Part shown: positions 9,412 through 17,574 of the stretch, piece by piece | Numbering within the stretch: the first letter of the stretch is position 1 | Layout: the number at the start of each line of letters is the position of its first letter | Origin: Mucilaginibacter empetricola | GTDB taxonomy: Bacteria; Bacteroidota; Bacteroidia; Sphingobacteriales; Sphingobacteriaceae | Reading direction: 5' to 3' | NCBI RefSeq assembly: GCF_024808665.1 | Contig: NZ_JANUBZ010000003.1 | Location: 248,001-312,000 of the forward strand | Length of the DNA stretch: 64,000 nt | Notes under the pieces: generated by a model | Databases searched by the model: none | Told to the model about the DNA's origin: nothing | The model's input: only the letters and a program-made list of their open reading frames with translations | Made by a program: the position numbers and the translations under genes

Positions 9412-11022
9412 CTATTTCTTACGGGCATAAGCCATCGAAGCGGCGACAAAGTTAATAAAAAGTGGGTGCGGATTTGCAACTGTTGATTTTAATTCGGGAT
9501 GGAACTGTGCGCCCACAAAAAATGGGTGATTTTTAAGCTCCACAATCTCTACCAGGTTATTTTCCGGGTTAATACCTGTTGGGGTTAATCCGGCATTTTC
9601 ATAGTCTTTTAAATAGTCATTGTTAAACTCATAACGATGTCTGTGGCGCTCGGATATATGGGTTTTTCCATAAAAATTGGCTGCCTTGCTGCCTTTTTTC
9701 AAATCGCATGGGTAAGCGCCTAATCGCATGGTGCCACCTTTAAGTACAATTTTCTTCTGCTCTTCCATCATTCCAATTACCGGGTGAGGGGTATCAGGAT
9801 TCATTTCGGTACTGCTGGCGTCTTTAAGACTCAAAACGTTACGGGCAAACTCAACTACCGCACATTGCATGCCTAAACAAATCCCGAAAAACGGAATATT
9901 ATTTTCGCGCACGTAACGAATAGCCTCAATTTTGCCTTCAAAACCACGCTCACCAAAGCCCGGTGCTACTAAAACACCATGTAAGCCTTTTAATTTCTCA
10001 ACGGCATTTTCGGGCGTTAATTGTTCTGATGGGATATATTCCACATGTACCTTACATTCGTTTTTGGCACCGGCATGAATAAATGATTCGCTGATGGATT
10101 TGTAAGCATCCGGCAGCTCCACATATTTGCCTACCAAGCCAATTTTTACTTCGGAAGTAGGGTTTTTTAAGCGGCCCAAAAAGTCTTTCCAGTTTTCAAG
10201 AGCCGGATCAATTTTATGAGGCAGTTTTAATTTGGTTAATACGGTTTTGTCCAATTGTTCTTTCAACATCAGCAAAGGCACATCATAAATGGTTGATGCG
10301 TCAATTGATTCGATAACCGCATTGATGTTAACGTTACAAAATAAGGCTATTTTTTTGCGGATATCCATGGTAAGATGGTGCTCGGTACGGCAAACCAGGA
10401 TATCAGGCTGGATACCGTATTCCAACAGCATTTTAACAGAGTGCTGAGTCGGTTTTGTTTTAAGCTCGCCAGCAGCAGCAAGAAAAGGAATAAGCGTTAA
10501 GTGAATAACCAATGAATTGCCTGATCCGTTTTCCCATCTGAACTGACGTACAGCTTCAATGTATGGTAATGACTCAATATCACCTACGGTACCGCCTAAT
10601 TCGGTTATTACGATGTCATAGTCGCCGCTTTCGCCAAGGATGCGGATATTTCTTTTTATCTCATCAGTTATATGTGGTACTACCTGTACAGTTTTACCTA
10701 AAAAAGCACCTTCACGTTCTTTATTAATTACATTTTGGTAAATACGACCGGTAGTAATGTTGTTGGCTTTTGAAGTAGGGGTATTTAAAAAACGCTCATA
10801 ATGACCAAGGTCCAGATCTGTTTCGGCACCATCTTCGGTAACGTAGCATTCACCGTGTTCGTAGGGGTTTAAAGTTCCCGGATCGATATTGATATAGGGG
10901 TCGAATTTTTGGATAGTAACGCGATAGCCGCGCGATTGAAGGAGCTTTGCAAGCGAGGCAGATATAATGCCTTTCCCTAACGACGAAGTAACGCCGCCCG
11001 TAACAAATATATATTTAGTCAT
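9412..11022 (-). CDS. pyrG: CTP synthase (glutamine hydrolysing)
   Basis: Makes CTP from UTP, ATP and glutamine. The 536-residue protein starts [18 protein letters not shown], the universal N-terminus, so I chose the ATG at 11022; an upstream in-frame ATG at 11061 would add 13 non-conserved residues. Residues 1-270 are the amidoligase domain (P-loop SSLGKGI). The C-terminal glutaminase has the nucleophile elbow [18 protein letters not shown], with His and Glu in QFHPEL near the end. yidC follows by 21 bp. Confidence 0.96.
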   Translation of the reverse strand: MTKYIFVTGGVTSSLGKGIISASLAKLLQSRGYRVTIQKFDPYINIDPGTLNPYEHGECYVTEDGAETDLDLGHYERFLNTPTSKANNITTGRIYQNVINKEREGAFLGKTVQVVPHITDEIKRNIRILGESGDYDIVITELGGTVGDIESLPYIEAVRQFRWENGSGNSLVIHLTLIPFLAAAGELKTKPTQHSVKMLLEYGIQPDILVCRTEHHLTMDIRKKIALFCNVNINAVIESIDASTIYDVPLLMLKEQLDKTVLTKLKLPHKIDPALENWKDFLGRLKNPTSEVKIGLVGKYVELPDAYKSISESFIHAGAKNECKVHVEYIPSEQLTPENAVEKLKGLHGVLVAPGFGERGFEGKIEAIRYVRENNIPFFGICLGMQCAVVEFARNVLSLKDASSTEMNPDTPHPVIGMMEEQKKIVLKGGTMRLGAYPCDLKKGSKAANFYGKTHISERHRHRYEFNNDYLKDYENAGLTPTGINPENNLVEIVELKNHPFFVGAQFHPELKSTVANPHPLFINFVAASMAYARKK

Positions 11023-11080
11023 GATTTTTTGCTGATTTGATCCGGATTTATGCCGAAACAAATTGTTTGTGTACGGGATA

Positions 11081-11088
11081 CAAAAGTA
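11081..11088 (-). promoter_or_regulatory. -7 element of the pyrG promoter
   Basis: Minus-strand TACTTTTG matches TAnnTTTG. It lies 58 nt upstream of the chosen pyrG ATG and only about 19 nt upstream of the alternative ATG at 11061. No -33 TTG is evident. Confidence 0.4.
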
Positions 11089-11269
11089 GGAAAAATTTCA
11101 GCACTTAGTGTAAAGAAGTTTTAAATGTTGAAAACGGGCTCTTATCTAAAAGTGATTGATGGTGTCGAGAGGACTTTTGGTAAAAAACTATCAACATGGC
11201 AATGCCGCTCTGCAGGGGCTGCATTTCTAATAGAAATGGATTAATTATATTTTTAATCTGATGATTCGA

Positions 11270-11923
11270 TCAGTTCTTATTGGAATTATTAGCCGTGTCT
11301 TTTTTAACAGATATATCAACGGCGGGATCTTTATAAGGCATGCCCGTTGTATTATACAAATACACCAGCTTTTGGATGGCATCAAAGCTGAATTTTTTTT
11401 CTGATAGATATTTATCTGAAACTTCTTTATTATCCTTTATCAGATCCGCGAAATTGTCTTTCCGGTCTTTTTTAGAGTCCATAGAAAAAATACTTGTGGT
11501 TTTTAACTCACTTACTGTGTCCGTGTTCTTGCTAACGTACCATACCTTTGTAGAAGTGCTTACTCCATTGGCACCTGTTGTGGTATAGATCATTTCGTAC
11601 AAATTTATTTTACCTTTTTCTATAACCGTCATAAACACTGGTTTTTTAGGGAAAAGGGCGCCGGCATTTTTGATTACTACAGCTCTGAAGGTTTGATTGT
11701 CGCGCGTTATTGAGTATTCTTTTACTTCGGTAATTTTAATTTTTTTAGATCCGGTGGTGCCTTCAACCTTATACTTAGGTGAGCCTATAAAAGGGATAAT
11801 GACTTTACATTTTATTGAATCTCCATTAGTTGTGATAACATAGTCTTCTTGTTGAGCTTTGGCAGTAAACGCAAATAAAGTTACCGCCATTAAAATAAGC
11901 GTTTTTGTGATTAAGGGTTTCAT
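11270..11923 (-). CDS. Secreted protein of unknown function
   Basis: 217 residues. An N-terminal signal peptide of about 23 residues ends in the AKAQ type of cleavage site common in Bacteroidota. The mature part opens with QEDYVITTNGDSIKCKV, the start of a beta-rich domain seen in many uncharacterised exported proteins of this phylum in which a DYVIxxxGDTIxGKI-like pattern is repeated. Polar Asn/Lys tail. I cannot assign a function. The gene lies between pyrG (opposite end about 250 bp away) and kdsB on the same strand. Confidence 0.7.
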   Translation of the reverse strand: MKPLITKTLILMAVTLFAFTAKAQQEDYVITTNGDSIKCKVIIPFIGSPKYKVEGTTGSKKIKITEVKEYSITRDNQTFRAVVIKNAGALFPKKPVFMTVIEKGKINLYEMIYTTTGANGVSTSTKVWYVSKNTDTVSELKTTSIFSMDSKKDRKDNFADLIKDNKEVSDKYLSEKKFSFDAIQKLVYLYNTTGMPYKDPAVDISVKKDTANNSNKN

Positions 11924-11965
11924 GATGTAGGTTTAAATAAGGTTCTAAATTATTAGGGGATAATT

Positions 11966-12694
11966 TTATTTAATCAAATTGATAAGATCCTCCGGAGTAT
12001 CTATTGCATAAGTTTCCAGTTCGGTTTCGGCTACTTTTATACGATAGCCGTTTTCAATCCAACGCAATTGTTCCAGGCTTTCAGCTTTTTCGAGAGCTGA
12101 TACGGGTAATTTGGTAATTTGTTGCAAAATATCAGCACGATAGCCGTAAATACCAATGTGTTTAAAATAAGTATAATGTTTTAACCATTCACTTTGCGCT
12201 TGCCCGCGGATGTGTGGCAGTGGTGAGCGCGAAAAATAAACAGCCTCCGAAAATTTATTAATCACCACCTTGGGCGAATTGATATTAAATAATTCCTGTT
12301 CGGTGTTTACTTTTTTTACCAGGGAAGCTATTTGTGTATCGGAGTTTTGAAAACAGGAAGCTAATTTGCTGATCTGTTCCGGGTTAATATATGGTTCATC
12401 TCCTTGGATATTAATAATTACATCGTATTGTGGGTGTTTTACAGCAACTTCCGCGCAACGGTCGGTTCCGCTTTGATGATCGGGCGAGGTAATGATGGCC
12501 GATCCGCCAAAATCATGTACGTGTTTGTAAATCCGTTCATCATCGGTGGCAACAATCACTTCTGTTAAATCGACGCACTTTTTTGCCTGCTCATAAACGC
12601 GCTGAATCATGCTTTTGCCTGCAATATCTACCAATGGTTTACCCGGAAAACGGGTAGATGCATAGCGGGCAGGGATTATTCCGAGAATGTTCAT
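11966..12694 (-). CDS. kdsB: 3-deoxy-manno-octulosonate cytidylyltransferase
   Basis: Activates Kdo as CMP-Kdo for lipid A-core assembly, showing a Gram-negative envelope. The 242-residue protein begins with the nucleotide-binding IIPARYASTRFPGKPLVDI, followed by VATDDERI, the DRCAEVA region and IINIQGDEPYINP, all typical. ATG at 12694 is followed directly by the first beta strand, so the start is sound. It lies downstream of the deoxynucleoside kinase gene with a repeat-like hairpin in the gap. Confidence 0.95.
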   Translation of the reverse strand: MNILGIIPARYASTRFPGKPLVDIAGKSMIQRVYEQAKKCVDLTEVIVATDDERIYKHVHDFGGSAIITSPDHQSGTDRCAEVAVKHPQYDVIINIQGDEPYINPEQISKLASCFQNSDTQIASLVKKVNTEQELFNINSPKVVINKFSEAVYFSRSPLPHIRGQAQSEWLKHYTYFKHIGIYGYRADILQQITKLPVSALEKAESLEQLRWIENGYRIKVAETELETYAIDTPEDLINLIK

Positions 12695-12696
12695 TA

Positions 12697-12762
12697 CTTA
12701 CGATTTTAGATTTACGATTTACGATTGCAAATAATTAATCAATCGTAAATCATAAATCGTAA
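12697..12762. repeat. Inverted repeat built of TTACGATT words
   Basis: The left half (12697-12727) contains three copies of the word ACGATT and the right half (12740-12762) its complement; the innermost 16-17 bp pair with one G-U wobble. There is no T tract. It fills nearly the whole gap between the deoxynucleoside kinase and kdsB genes. Confidence 0.65.
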
Positions 12763-12771
12763 TGCTAAAAA

Positions 12772-13386
12772 TTAAAATAACCCATGTATTTCGCGCTCAA
12801 TCATTTGTACAATGGTGGCCAGGTCTTCGGTATTGTTGGCAAAATCAATATTGTCTTTGTCGATGATCAACAGTTTACCAAGCTTATAACCTTTTATCCA
12901 CTTATCGTACTTTTCGTTCAGCTTGGAAAGGTAATCCAACCTGATGCCTGACTCATATTCGCGGCCACGGCGCTGTATATTGTTTACCAGGGTAGGGACA
13001 GAAGCTTTAAGGTAAATTAAAAGATCGGGCGGTTTTATAAACTCGGTAATGTTATCAAACATAGCCTGGTAGTTCTCATAATCGCGGGTGGTCATTAAAC
13101 CCATATCATGCAGGTTCTCGGCAAAGATGTAAGCATCTTCATAAATCGTCCTGTCCTGTATGATGTCCTGTCCGCTTTTCTGAATTTCGATGATCTGGCG
13201 GTACCGGGTATTTAAGAAATAGATCTGCAGGTTAAAGCTCCAGCGTTTCATATCGCTATAAAAATCTTCCAGATACGGGTTATTATCTACCGCCTCATAC
13301 AAAGGGTCCCAACCATAATTTTTGGCCAATAACTCGGTGAGGGTGGTTTTACCGGCGCCTATGTTTCCTACAATAGCTATGTGCAT
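12772..13386 (-). CDS. Deoxynucleoside kinase
   Basis: Salvage kinase of the dNK/dGK family phosphorylating deoxyribonucleosides. The 204-residue protein has the P-loop VGNIGAGKTTL at the N-terminus, the substrate-binding ENPYL-like block DNNPYLEDFYSD, the DRTIYEDAYIFA motif that carries the catalytic Glu/Arg region, and an arginine-rich lid QRRGREYESGIRLDYL. Which deoxynucleoside it prefers cannot be read from sequence. Confidence 0.9.
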   Translation of the reverse strand: MHIAIVGNIGAGKTTLTELLAKNYGWDPLYEAVDNNPYLEDFYSDMKRWSFNLQIYFLNTRYRQIIEIQKSGQDIIQDRTIYEDAYIFAENLHDMGLMTTRDYENYQAMFDNITEFIKPPDLLIYLKASVPTLVNNIQRRGREYESGIRLDYLSKLNEKYDKWIKGYKLGKLLIIDKDNIDFANNTEDLATIVQMIEREIHGLF

Positions 13387-13398
13387 GTTTAAGTATTT

Positions 13399-13544
13399 GT
13401 CTGAACCTCAATTTTTCGAATTTACAGAATTAGTTGAATTTTCAATGGATAGATTTCTTTTTCATTTCGTTTGTTTTCCCACCCCTTAAATATGACAGGT
13501 TCAATTCTATAAATTCATAAATTCTGCGAATTCCGGTTCAGACT
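13399..13544. repeat. Palindromic intergenic repeat, GTCTGAAYC family (copy 1)
   Basis: The ends are inverted copies of GTCTGAACC (13399-13407) and GGTTCAGAC (13536-13544), followed inward by degenerate AGAATT-rich inverted repeats. The outer words match those of a second element at 62465-62555. It occupies almost all of the gap between the deoxynucleoside kinase and trpS genes. It has no coding potential. Confidence 0.6.
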
Positions 13545-13553
13545 TATTACTAC

Positions 13554-14549
13554 TTAAAAACTTTTAAAACCGATAATTTCTCTTACCTCGCGAATAGTTT
13601 TTGACGCGCTTTCTCTTGCTTTAATAGCACCATGACGGGCTACCTGGCGTAAATAAAGGGTGTCATTAGCTATATCATTTATCTTTTCGCGAATGGGTGC
13701 TGTGGCGATGATGATATCTTCGGCCAGTTGTTTTTTCAAATCACCATAACGAATCTGGCAGGTGTTGTACAAGTTATCAAAATGCTCGTAAGTATCGGCA
13801 GATGAAACCACTTTTATAATATCGAACAGGTTTTGAATTTCAACCGGTTTTTCAGAGTATTCGGTAGTAGGGCCGCTGTCTGAAACGGCGCGCATTACTT
13901 TTTTACGGATAACCTCGGGCGAATCGGATAAATAAACCGCATTGCCTTCGCCTTCTGATTTACCCATCTTACCTTTACCATCCAATCCCGGAATTTTTAC
14001 CAGGTTATCGCTAAAGTTGAAAGCAAATGGCTCCGGGAAATATTCTTTATTATATAACCTGTTAAAGCGGTTAGCAAATGTGCGGGCCATTTCCAGATGC
14101 TGTTCCTGGTCCTTACCCACAGGCACCTTGGTTGCTTTGTGAATAATAATATCAGCAGCCATTAATACAGGATAGGTAAGTAAACCGGCGTTAACGTTGT
14201 CTGGGCTTGCACGTACTTTATCTTTAAACGATGTAGCACGTTCCAATTCACCTAAATAGGCGTTCATATTTAAATAAAGATATAGCTCGGCAACTTCCGG
14301 AACATCCGACTGGATATAAATAGTAGCCGTTTCTGGGTCAATACCGGCAGCCAAATATTCTACCAGTACCTGCTTAACATTGCCATGCAAATCGGCAGGG
14401 GTAGGGTGGGTAGTTAACGAATGCAGATCAGCAATAAAAAAATAGCAGTTATATTCATGCTGCATTTTTACGAAGTTCTGTATAGCTCCGTAGTAATTTC
14501 CTAAATGTAAGTTCCCGGTTGAACGGATACCACTAACAACAGTTTCCAT
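13554..14549 (-). CDS. trpS: Tryptophan--tRNA ligase
   Basis: Class I aminoacyl-tRNA synthetase charging tRNA-Trp. 331 residues, normal for the family. The HIGH-equivalent is STGNLHLGNYYGA at residues about 10-20 and the KMSKS-equivalent is GKGKMGKSEGEGN near residue 195. VPVGKDQEQHLEMAR, a TrpRS hallmark, is present. The start ATG at 14549 is four bases downstream of a TACTTTCG promoter-like element, so the transcript may have almost no leader. Confidence 0.96.
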   Translation of the reverse strand: METVVSGIRSTGNLHLGNYYGAIQNFVKMQHEYNCYFFIADLHSLTTHPTPADLHGNVKQVLVEYLAAGIDPETATIYIQSDVPEVAELYLYLNMNAYLGELERATSFKDKVRASPDNVNAGLLTYPVLMAADIIIHKATKVPVGKDQEQHLEMARTFANRFNRLYNKEYFPEPFAFNFSDNLVKIPGLDGKGKMGKSEGEGNAVYLSDSPEVIRKKVMRAVSDSGPTTEYSEKPVEIQNLFDIIKVVSSADTYEHFDNLYNTCQIRYGDLKKQLAEDIIIATAPIREKINDIANDTLYLRQVARHGAIKARESASKTIREVREIIGFKSF

Positions 14550-14553
14550 GGGG

Positions 14554-14580
14554 CGAAAGTAAGTAATTTTTATATTTTTG
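14554..14580. promoter_or_regulatory. Divergent -7-like elements for trpS and the first acyltransferase
   Basis: Minus-strand TACTTTCG (14561..14554) points to trpS and plus-strand TATTTTTG (14573-14580) points to the acyltransferase. Both resemble TAnnTTTG and both lie within 4-6 nt of the proposed start codons. Neither has an obvious -33 TTG. Confidence 0.4.
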
Positions 14581-14586
14581 ATGGAA

Positions 14587-15339
14587 ATGAAAATGCTATT
14601 AAAGAAAGTACACGTTTACTTATACGTTGTTAGTGTAGCCCTTACCTATTTTTTATTTTGGCCGCTATTTTACTATTTATCCCGCAAACCATCGCGTTAC
14701 AGAGGCATGAATGCCTTGCGGCGCGTTTGGGGATTTTTAAGTTCGGCTTTTGTAGGCTTTTTCTTTAAATACGAATATGAGAAGCCAATTGACTGGAGCA
14801 AAACTTATATCATTTGTCCCAATCATACATCTAACCTTGATATTGCAGCCATGTGTGTATTGGTAAACAGTAATTGCAGCTTTTTGGGTAAAGAGGAACT
14901 AAAAGATGGCCTGGTTACAGGTTTGTTCTTCAAGTCGGTTGATATACCGGTAAATAGAGATAGTAAAATGTCGTCGTACAGGGCATTTAAGGAGGCTGGA
15001 GAAAGACTGAAAAATGGTATATCATTAATCATTTTCCCAGAGGGGAAGATTGATGATGAGTATCCCCCAGTATTACATGAATTTAAGAACGGGCCTTTCC
15101 GACTGGCTATTGATTTGAAGATACCTATTATCCCGGTTTCATCAGCCAATACGTGGAAAATGCTTTGGGACGATGGTACAAAGTATGGTACCAGGCCGGG
15201 CATCTGCAAATTTTATGTGCATAAGCCAATAGATACCGCTCATATGGCACCTGAAGACGCGGATACGCTGCGCGATGAAGTTTATAATATCATCAATAGG
15301 AAAATAACTGCCACACAGCCCGAAGTGGTGCTTTTATAA
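14587..15339 (+). CDS. PlsC-like 1-acyl-sn-glycerol-3-phosphate acyltransferase, first tandem copy
   Basis: Membrane-associated acyltransferase of phospholipid synthesis. One or two hydrophobic segments occupy the N-terminus, then the catalytic HX4D motif NHTSNLD, the VNRDSK block and the motif III sequence FPEGKIDDEYPP. About 250 residues. The chosen start (ATG 14587, MKMLLKKVHVYLY) aligns with MKIPLKRLHTYFY of the second copy; TTG 14578 and ATG 14581 are alternatives. The neighbouring gene at 15404 is a clear paralogue, so this is a tandem duplication. Confidence 0.9.
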   Translation: MKMLLKKVHVYLYVVSVALTYFLFWPLFYYLSRKPSRYRGMNALRRVWGFLSSAFVGFFFKYEYEKPIDWSKTYIICPNHTSNLDIAAMCVLVNSNCSFLGKEELKDGLVTGLFFKSVDIPVNRDSKMSSYRAFKEAGERLKNGISLIIFPEGKIDDEYPPVLHEFKNGPFRLAIDLKIPIIPVSSANTWKMLWDDGTKYGTRPGICKFYVHKPIDTAHMAPEDADTLRDEVYNIINRKITATQPEVVLL

Positions 15340-15367
15340 TTATGCAAAATTATTGTGGTAATGCCTG

Positions 15368-15397
15368 TTTGAAAAAATAAGGATTTTTTTATTTTTG
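15368..15397 (+). promoter_or_regulatory. Sigma-A promoter of the second acyltransferase
   Basis: TTTG at 15368-15371, an 18-nt spacer and TATTTTTG at 15390-15397 match the Bacteroidota -33/-7 consensus. Only six bases separate the -7 element from the ATG at 15404, so transcription should start at or just before the start codon. The TTG and GTG triplets at 15395 and 15398 that precede the ATG in frame are therefore promoter sequence, not starts. Confidence 0.6.
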
Positions 15398-15403
15398 GTG
15401 AAC

Positions 15404-16135
15404 ATGAAAATCCCCCTAAAAAGATTACACACTTATTTTTACCGGTATAGTGTAGCTTTCTTTTTTATTTTGGTATGGCCCATATTATATTTCCTGTCCC
15501 GAAAAAAGCAACGATACAAATATATTAATGGATTCAGAAGGTTGATTATCAGGCTCAGTACCACTATTTCGGGTATGTTTTTCAACGTAAAGCATGAAGA
15601 AAAAATTGACTGGAGTCGCACCTATATCATTATAGGGAATCATACTTCCAATCTGGATGTATCAGCTATTAGTATCACAGCAAAAAACAACCATTGTTTT
15701 ATTGGAAAGGAGGAATTATTAAGCAATATGGTTTTGGGCTTTTTTTTCAGAACGATAGATATCACTGTGAACCGCGATAGTAAAATTTCATCGTTTAGGG
15801 CATTTAAAACGGCTGCTGAGCGATTAAAAGATGGAGTAAACGTGGTAATTTTCCCGGAAGCTACTATTCCGTCTGATTATCCACCCAGTTTGCATTCATT
15901 TAAAAACGGGGCGTTCAGGCTGGCAATTGAGCTGAAAATACCGATATTGCCCATAACATCGCTCGATACCTGGAAAGTTTTTTGGAATACGGGCAGCGAA
16001 TATGGCAGCAGACCGGGCATTTGTAATATATTTGTACACAAACCCATTGAAACAGCGCATTTAACATTGGATGATGCTGATACGCTGCGCGATGAGGTGC
16101 ATGATATTATAAAACATAAAATAGAATTAACATGA
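15404..16135 (+). CDS. PlsC-like acyltransferase, second tandem copy with altered motif III
   Basis: Paralogue of the preceding gene (about 243 residues). The hydrophobic N-terminus, NHTSNLD catalytic motif and VNRDSK block are all kept. Motif III reads FPEATIPSDYPP: the glycine of the canonical FPEG is Ala here, whereas the first copy has FPEG. This may alter glycerol-phosphate or acyl-chain preference, which is inference. Its stop overlaps the gatC start (ATGA at 16132-16135), so the two are translationally coupled. Confidence 0.9.
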   Translation: MKIPLKRLHTYFYRYSVAFFFILVWPILYFLSRKKQRYKYINGFRRLIIRLSTTISGMFFNVKHEEKIDWSRTYIIIGNHTSNLDVSAISITAKNNHCFIGKEELLSNMVLGFFFRTIDITVNRDSKISSFRAFKTAAERLKDGVNVVIFPEATIPSDYPPSLHSFKNGAFRLAIELKIPILPITSLDTWKVFWNTGSEYGSRPGICNIFVHKPIETAHLTLDDADTLRDEVHDIIKHKIELT

Positions 16136-16419
16136 CCATTGACGAGGAAACCGTTGACAAAATAGCCCACCTGGCAAGACTTGAGCTAACAGGAGATGAG
16201 AAGGAGGAAATGATTGTTGATATGAACAAGATCCTCGGGTTTATGGACAAATTAAATGAGATTGATACCGCCGGCATTGAACCGCTGATTTATATGACCA
16301 ACGAGGTAAATGGCTTTAGGGAAGATGTAGTTAAACAGGAAATTACACACGAAGAGGCTTTACAAAATGCACCTAAGCACGATAAAGATTTCTTTTTAGT
16401 GCCAAAGGTTATAGGGTAG
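16132..16419 (+). CDS. gatC: Asp-tRNA(Asn)/Glu-tRNA(Gln) amidotransferase subunit C
   Basis: Small subunit that stabilises GatA and GatB in the transamidation of mischarged tRNAs. 95 residues, usual length, with the typical start [16 protein letters not shown], the [20 protein letters not shown] helix and the C-terminal [14 protein letters not shown]. It overlaps the upstream acyltransferase by four bases. gatA and gatB are not in the window, which is common since gatC is often unlinked. Confidence 0.95.
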   Translation: MTIDEETVDKIAHLARLELTGDEKEEMIVDMNKILGFMDKLNEIDTAGIEPLIYMTNEVNGFREDVVKQEITHEEALQNAPKHDKDFFLVPKVIG

Positions 16420-16507
16420 AGCAGTCTTTCAGGCTTTTCTACTACTTTGCTTTTTTAAAAAATGCTGTAACAAAGTACTTAGTACTGCAGTCAAAACAAG
16501 AAAAAAA

Positions 16508-17239
16508 ATGGAGCCACTAATTACCTTAAGAGATATTGGACGAAAATATGTAATAGGGACGGAAGTTATTCACGCCCTTAAGTCTGTATCGTTAACTATT
16601 AACAAGGGTGAATTTGTGGCGTTGATGGGCCCATCAGGCTCCGGCAAATCTACACTGATGAATATTTTGGGCTGTTTGGATACACCTTCAAAAGGCGAAT
16701 ATATTTTAAATGGCATTAATGTAAGCCATATGACAGATAATGAGCTCGCCGAAGTCAGAAATACAGAAATTGGTTTCGTTTTTCAAACGTTTAATTTATT
16801 ACCTCGTAATACCGCATTAGATAACGTCGCCCTGCCACTTATTTATGCGGGCATAAGTAAAGAAAAAAGAATAGAACGGGCAAAAACCAGCTTACAAAAC
16901 GTAGGCCTTGGTAATCGTATAGATCATAAGCCCAATGAACTTTCTGGTGGTCAGCGTCAGCGTGTGGCTGTGGCCCGCGCACTAATTAATAACCCGTCAA
17001 TTATTCTGGCGGATGAGCCTACCGGTAACCTGGACACCAAAACATCTATTGAAATAATGGGTTTGGTAGAAGATATTCACGCCAGGGGAAATACCATTAT
17101 TTTAGTTACTCACGAAGAAGATATTGCTTTACATGCCCACCGTATTGTACGCATGCGCGATGGTTTGGTTGAAAATGATTATCCCAATACCAATATTCAA
17201 AAAGTTGCGCGGGAAGGTATTCCTGAATTTAAGAATTAA
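16508..17239 (+). CDS. MacB/LolD-type ABC transporter ATP-binding protein
   Basis: 243-residue ATPase with Walker [11 protein letters not shown]-loop [20 protein letters not shown], signature [15 protein letters not shown], Walker [10 protein letters not shown] and the H-loop VTHEED. The MacB/LolD subfamily is indicated by the [23 protein letters not shown] context and [11 protein letters not shown]. These ATPases work with FtsX/MacB-type permeases; a solitary permease of that kind is at 22668-23915 on the same strand, 5.4 kb away, and may be its partner. Substrate unknown. Confidence 0.92.
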   Translation: MEPLITLRDIGRKYVIGTEVIHALKSVSLTINKGEFVALMGPSGSGKSTLMNILGCLDTPSKGEYILNGINVSHMTDNELAEVRNTEIGFVFQTFNLLPRNTALDNVALPLIYAGISKEKRIERAKTSLQNVGLGNRIDHKPNELSGGQRQRVAVARALINNPSIILADEPTGNLDTKTSIEIMGLVEDIHARGNTIILVTHEEDIALHAHRIVRMRDGLVENDYPNTNIQKVAREGIPEFKN

Positions 17240-17252
17240 TCTATTTTATAGT

Positions 17253-17292
17253 GTTCACAGCGTTCACGTGTTCAAAAATGAACGCTGTGAAC
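17253..17292. terminator. Long hairpin between the ABC ATPase and the Cys-rich peptide gene
   Basis: Perfect 14-nt arms at 17253-17266 (GTTCACAGCGTTCA) and 17279-17292 with a 12-nt loop, followed by TTTCTTT on the plus side. It lies between convergent genes and ends 5 bp before the peptide gene's stop. It can serve as a terminator for both; it also resembles the palindromic repeats elsewhere. Confidence 0.65.
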
Positions 17293-17297
17293 TTTCT

Positions 17298-17480
17298 TTA
17301 GCAACAGCCCAGAAGCTCGCCGGCAGCGCAGTACAATTCCGGATTATCTCCAAAAGAACAAAAAGGGTTTAGTCCTTCCTCTGGCAAATTATCATTAGGG
17401 ACAAAGCAAGAGCACCCTGCAGGAGGGGTTTGTAATCCGCCTTTAACGTTTTTCAATTCTTCTTTGGTTATTTTTTTCAT
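17298..17480 (-). CDS. Cys-rich double-glycine-leader peptide (bacteriocin-like/RiPP-like precursor)
   Basis: A 60-residue peptide. The leader MKKITKEELKNVKGG ends in a double glycine with the LK-V-KGG pattern used by C39-peptidase ABC exporters and by Bacteroidota bacteriocin-like peptides. The 45-residue remainder is acidic, Pro-rich and has six cysteines at residues 23, 25, 41, 51, 59 and 60, ending in a CC pair. That suggests disulfides or modification of cysteines. No modifying enzyme, C39 peptidase or immunity gene is adjacent; the next gene upstream (17575-18195) is unrecognised. The function as bacteriocin or signal is inference. Confidence 0.72.
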   Translation of the reverse strand: MKKITKEELKNVKGGLQTPPAGCSCFVPNDNLPEEGLNPFCSFGDNPELYCAAGELLGCC

Positions 17481-17574
17481 GATGTGTGTTTAGGTATCAA
17501 TAGTGATGAGTTGATGTTGACAGCTCTAAGATAGAATTATACCCAGAATAAGCAAAGGAATCAGAAAATAGAAA

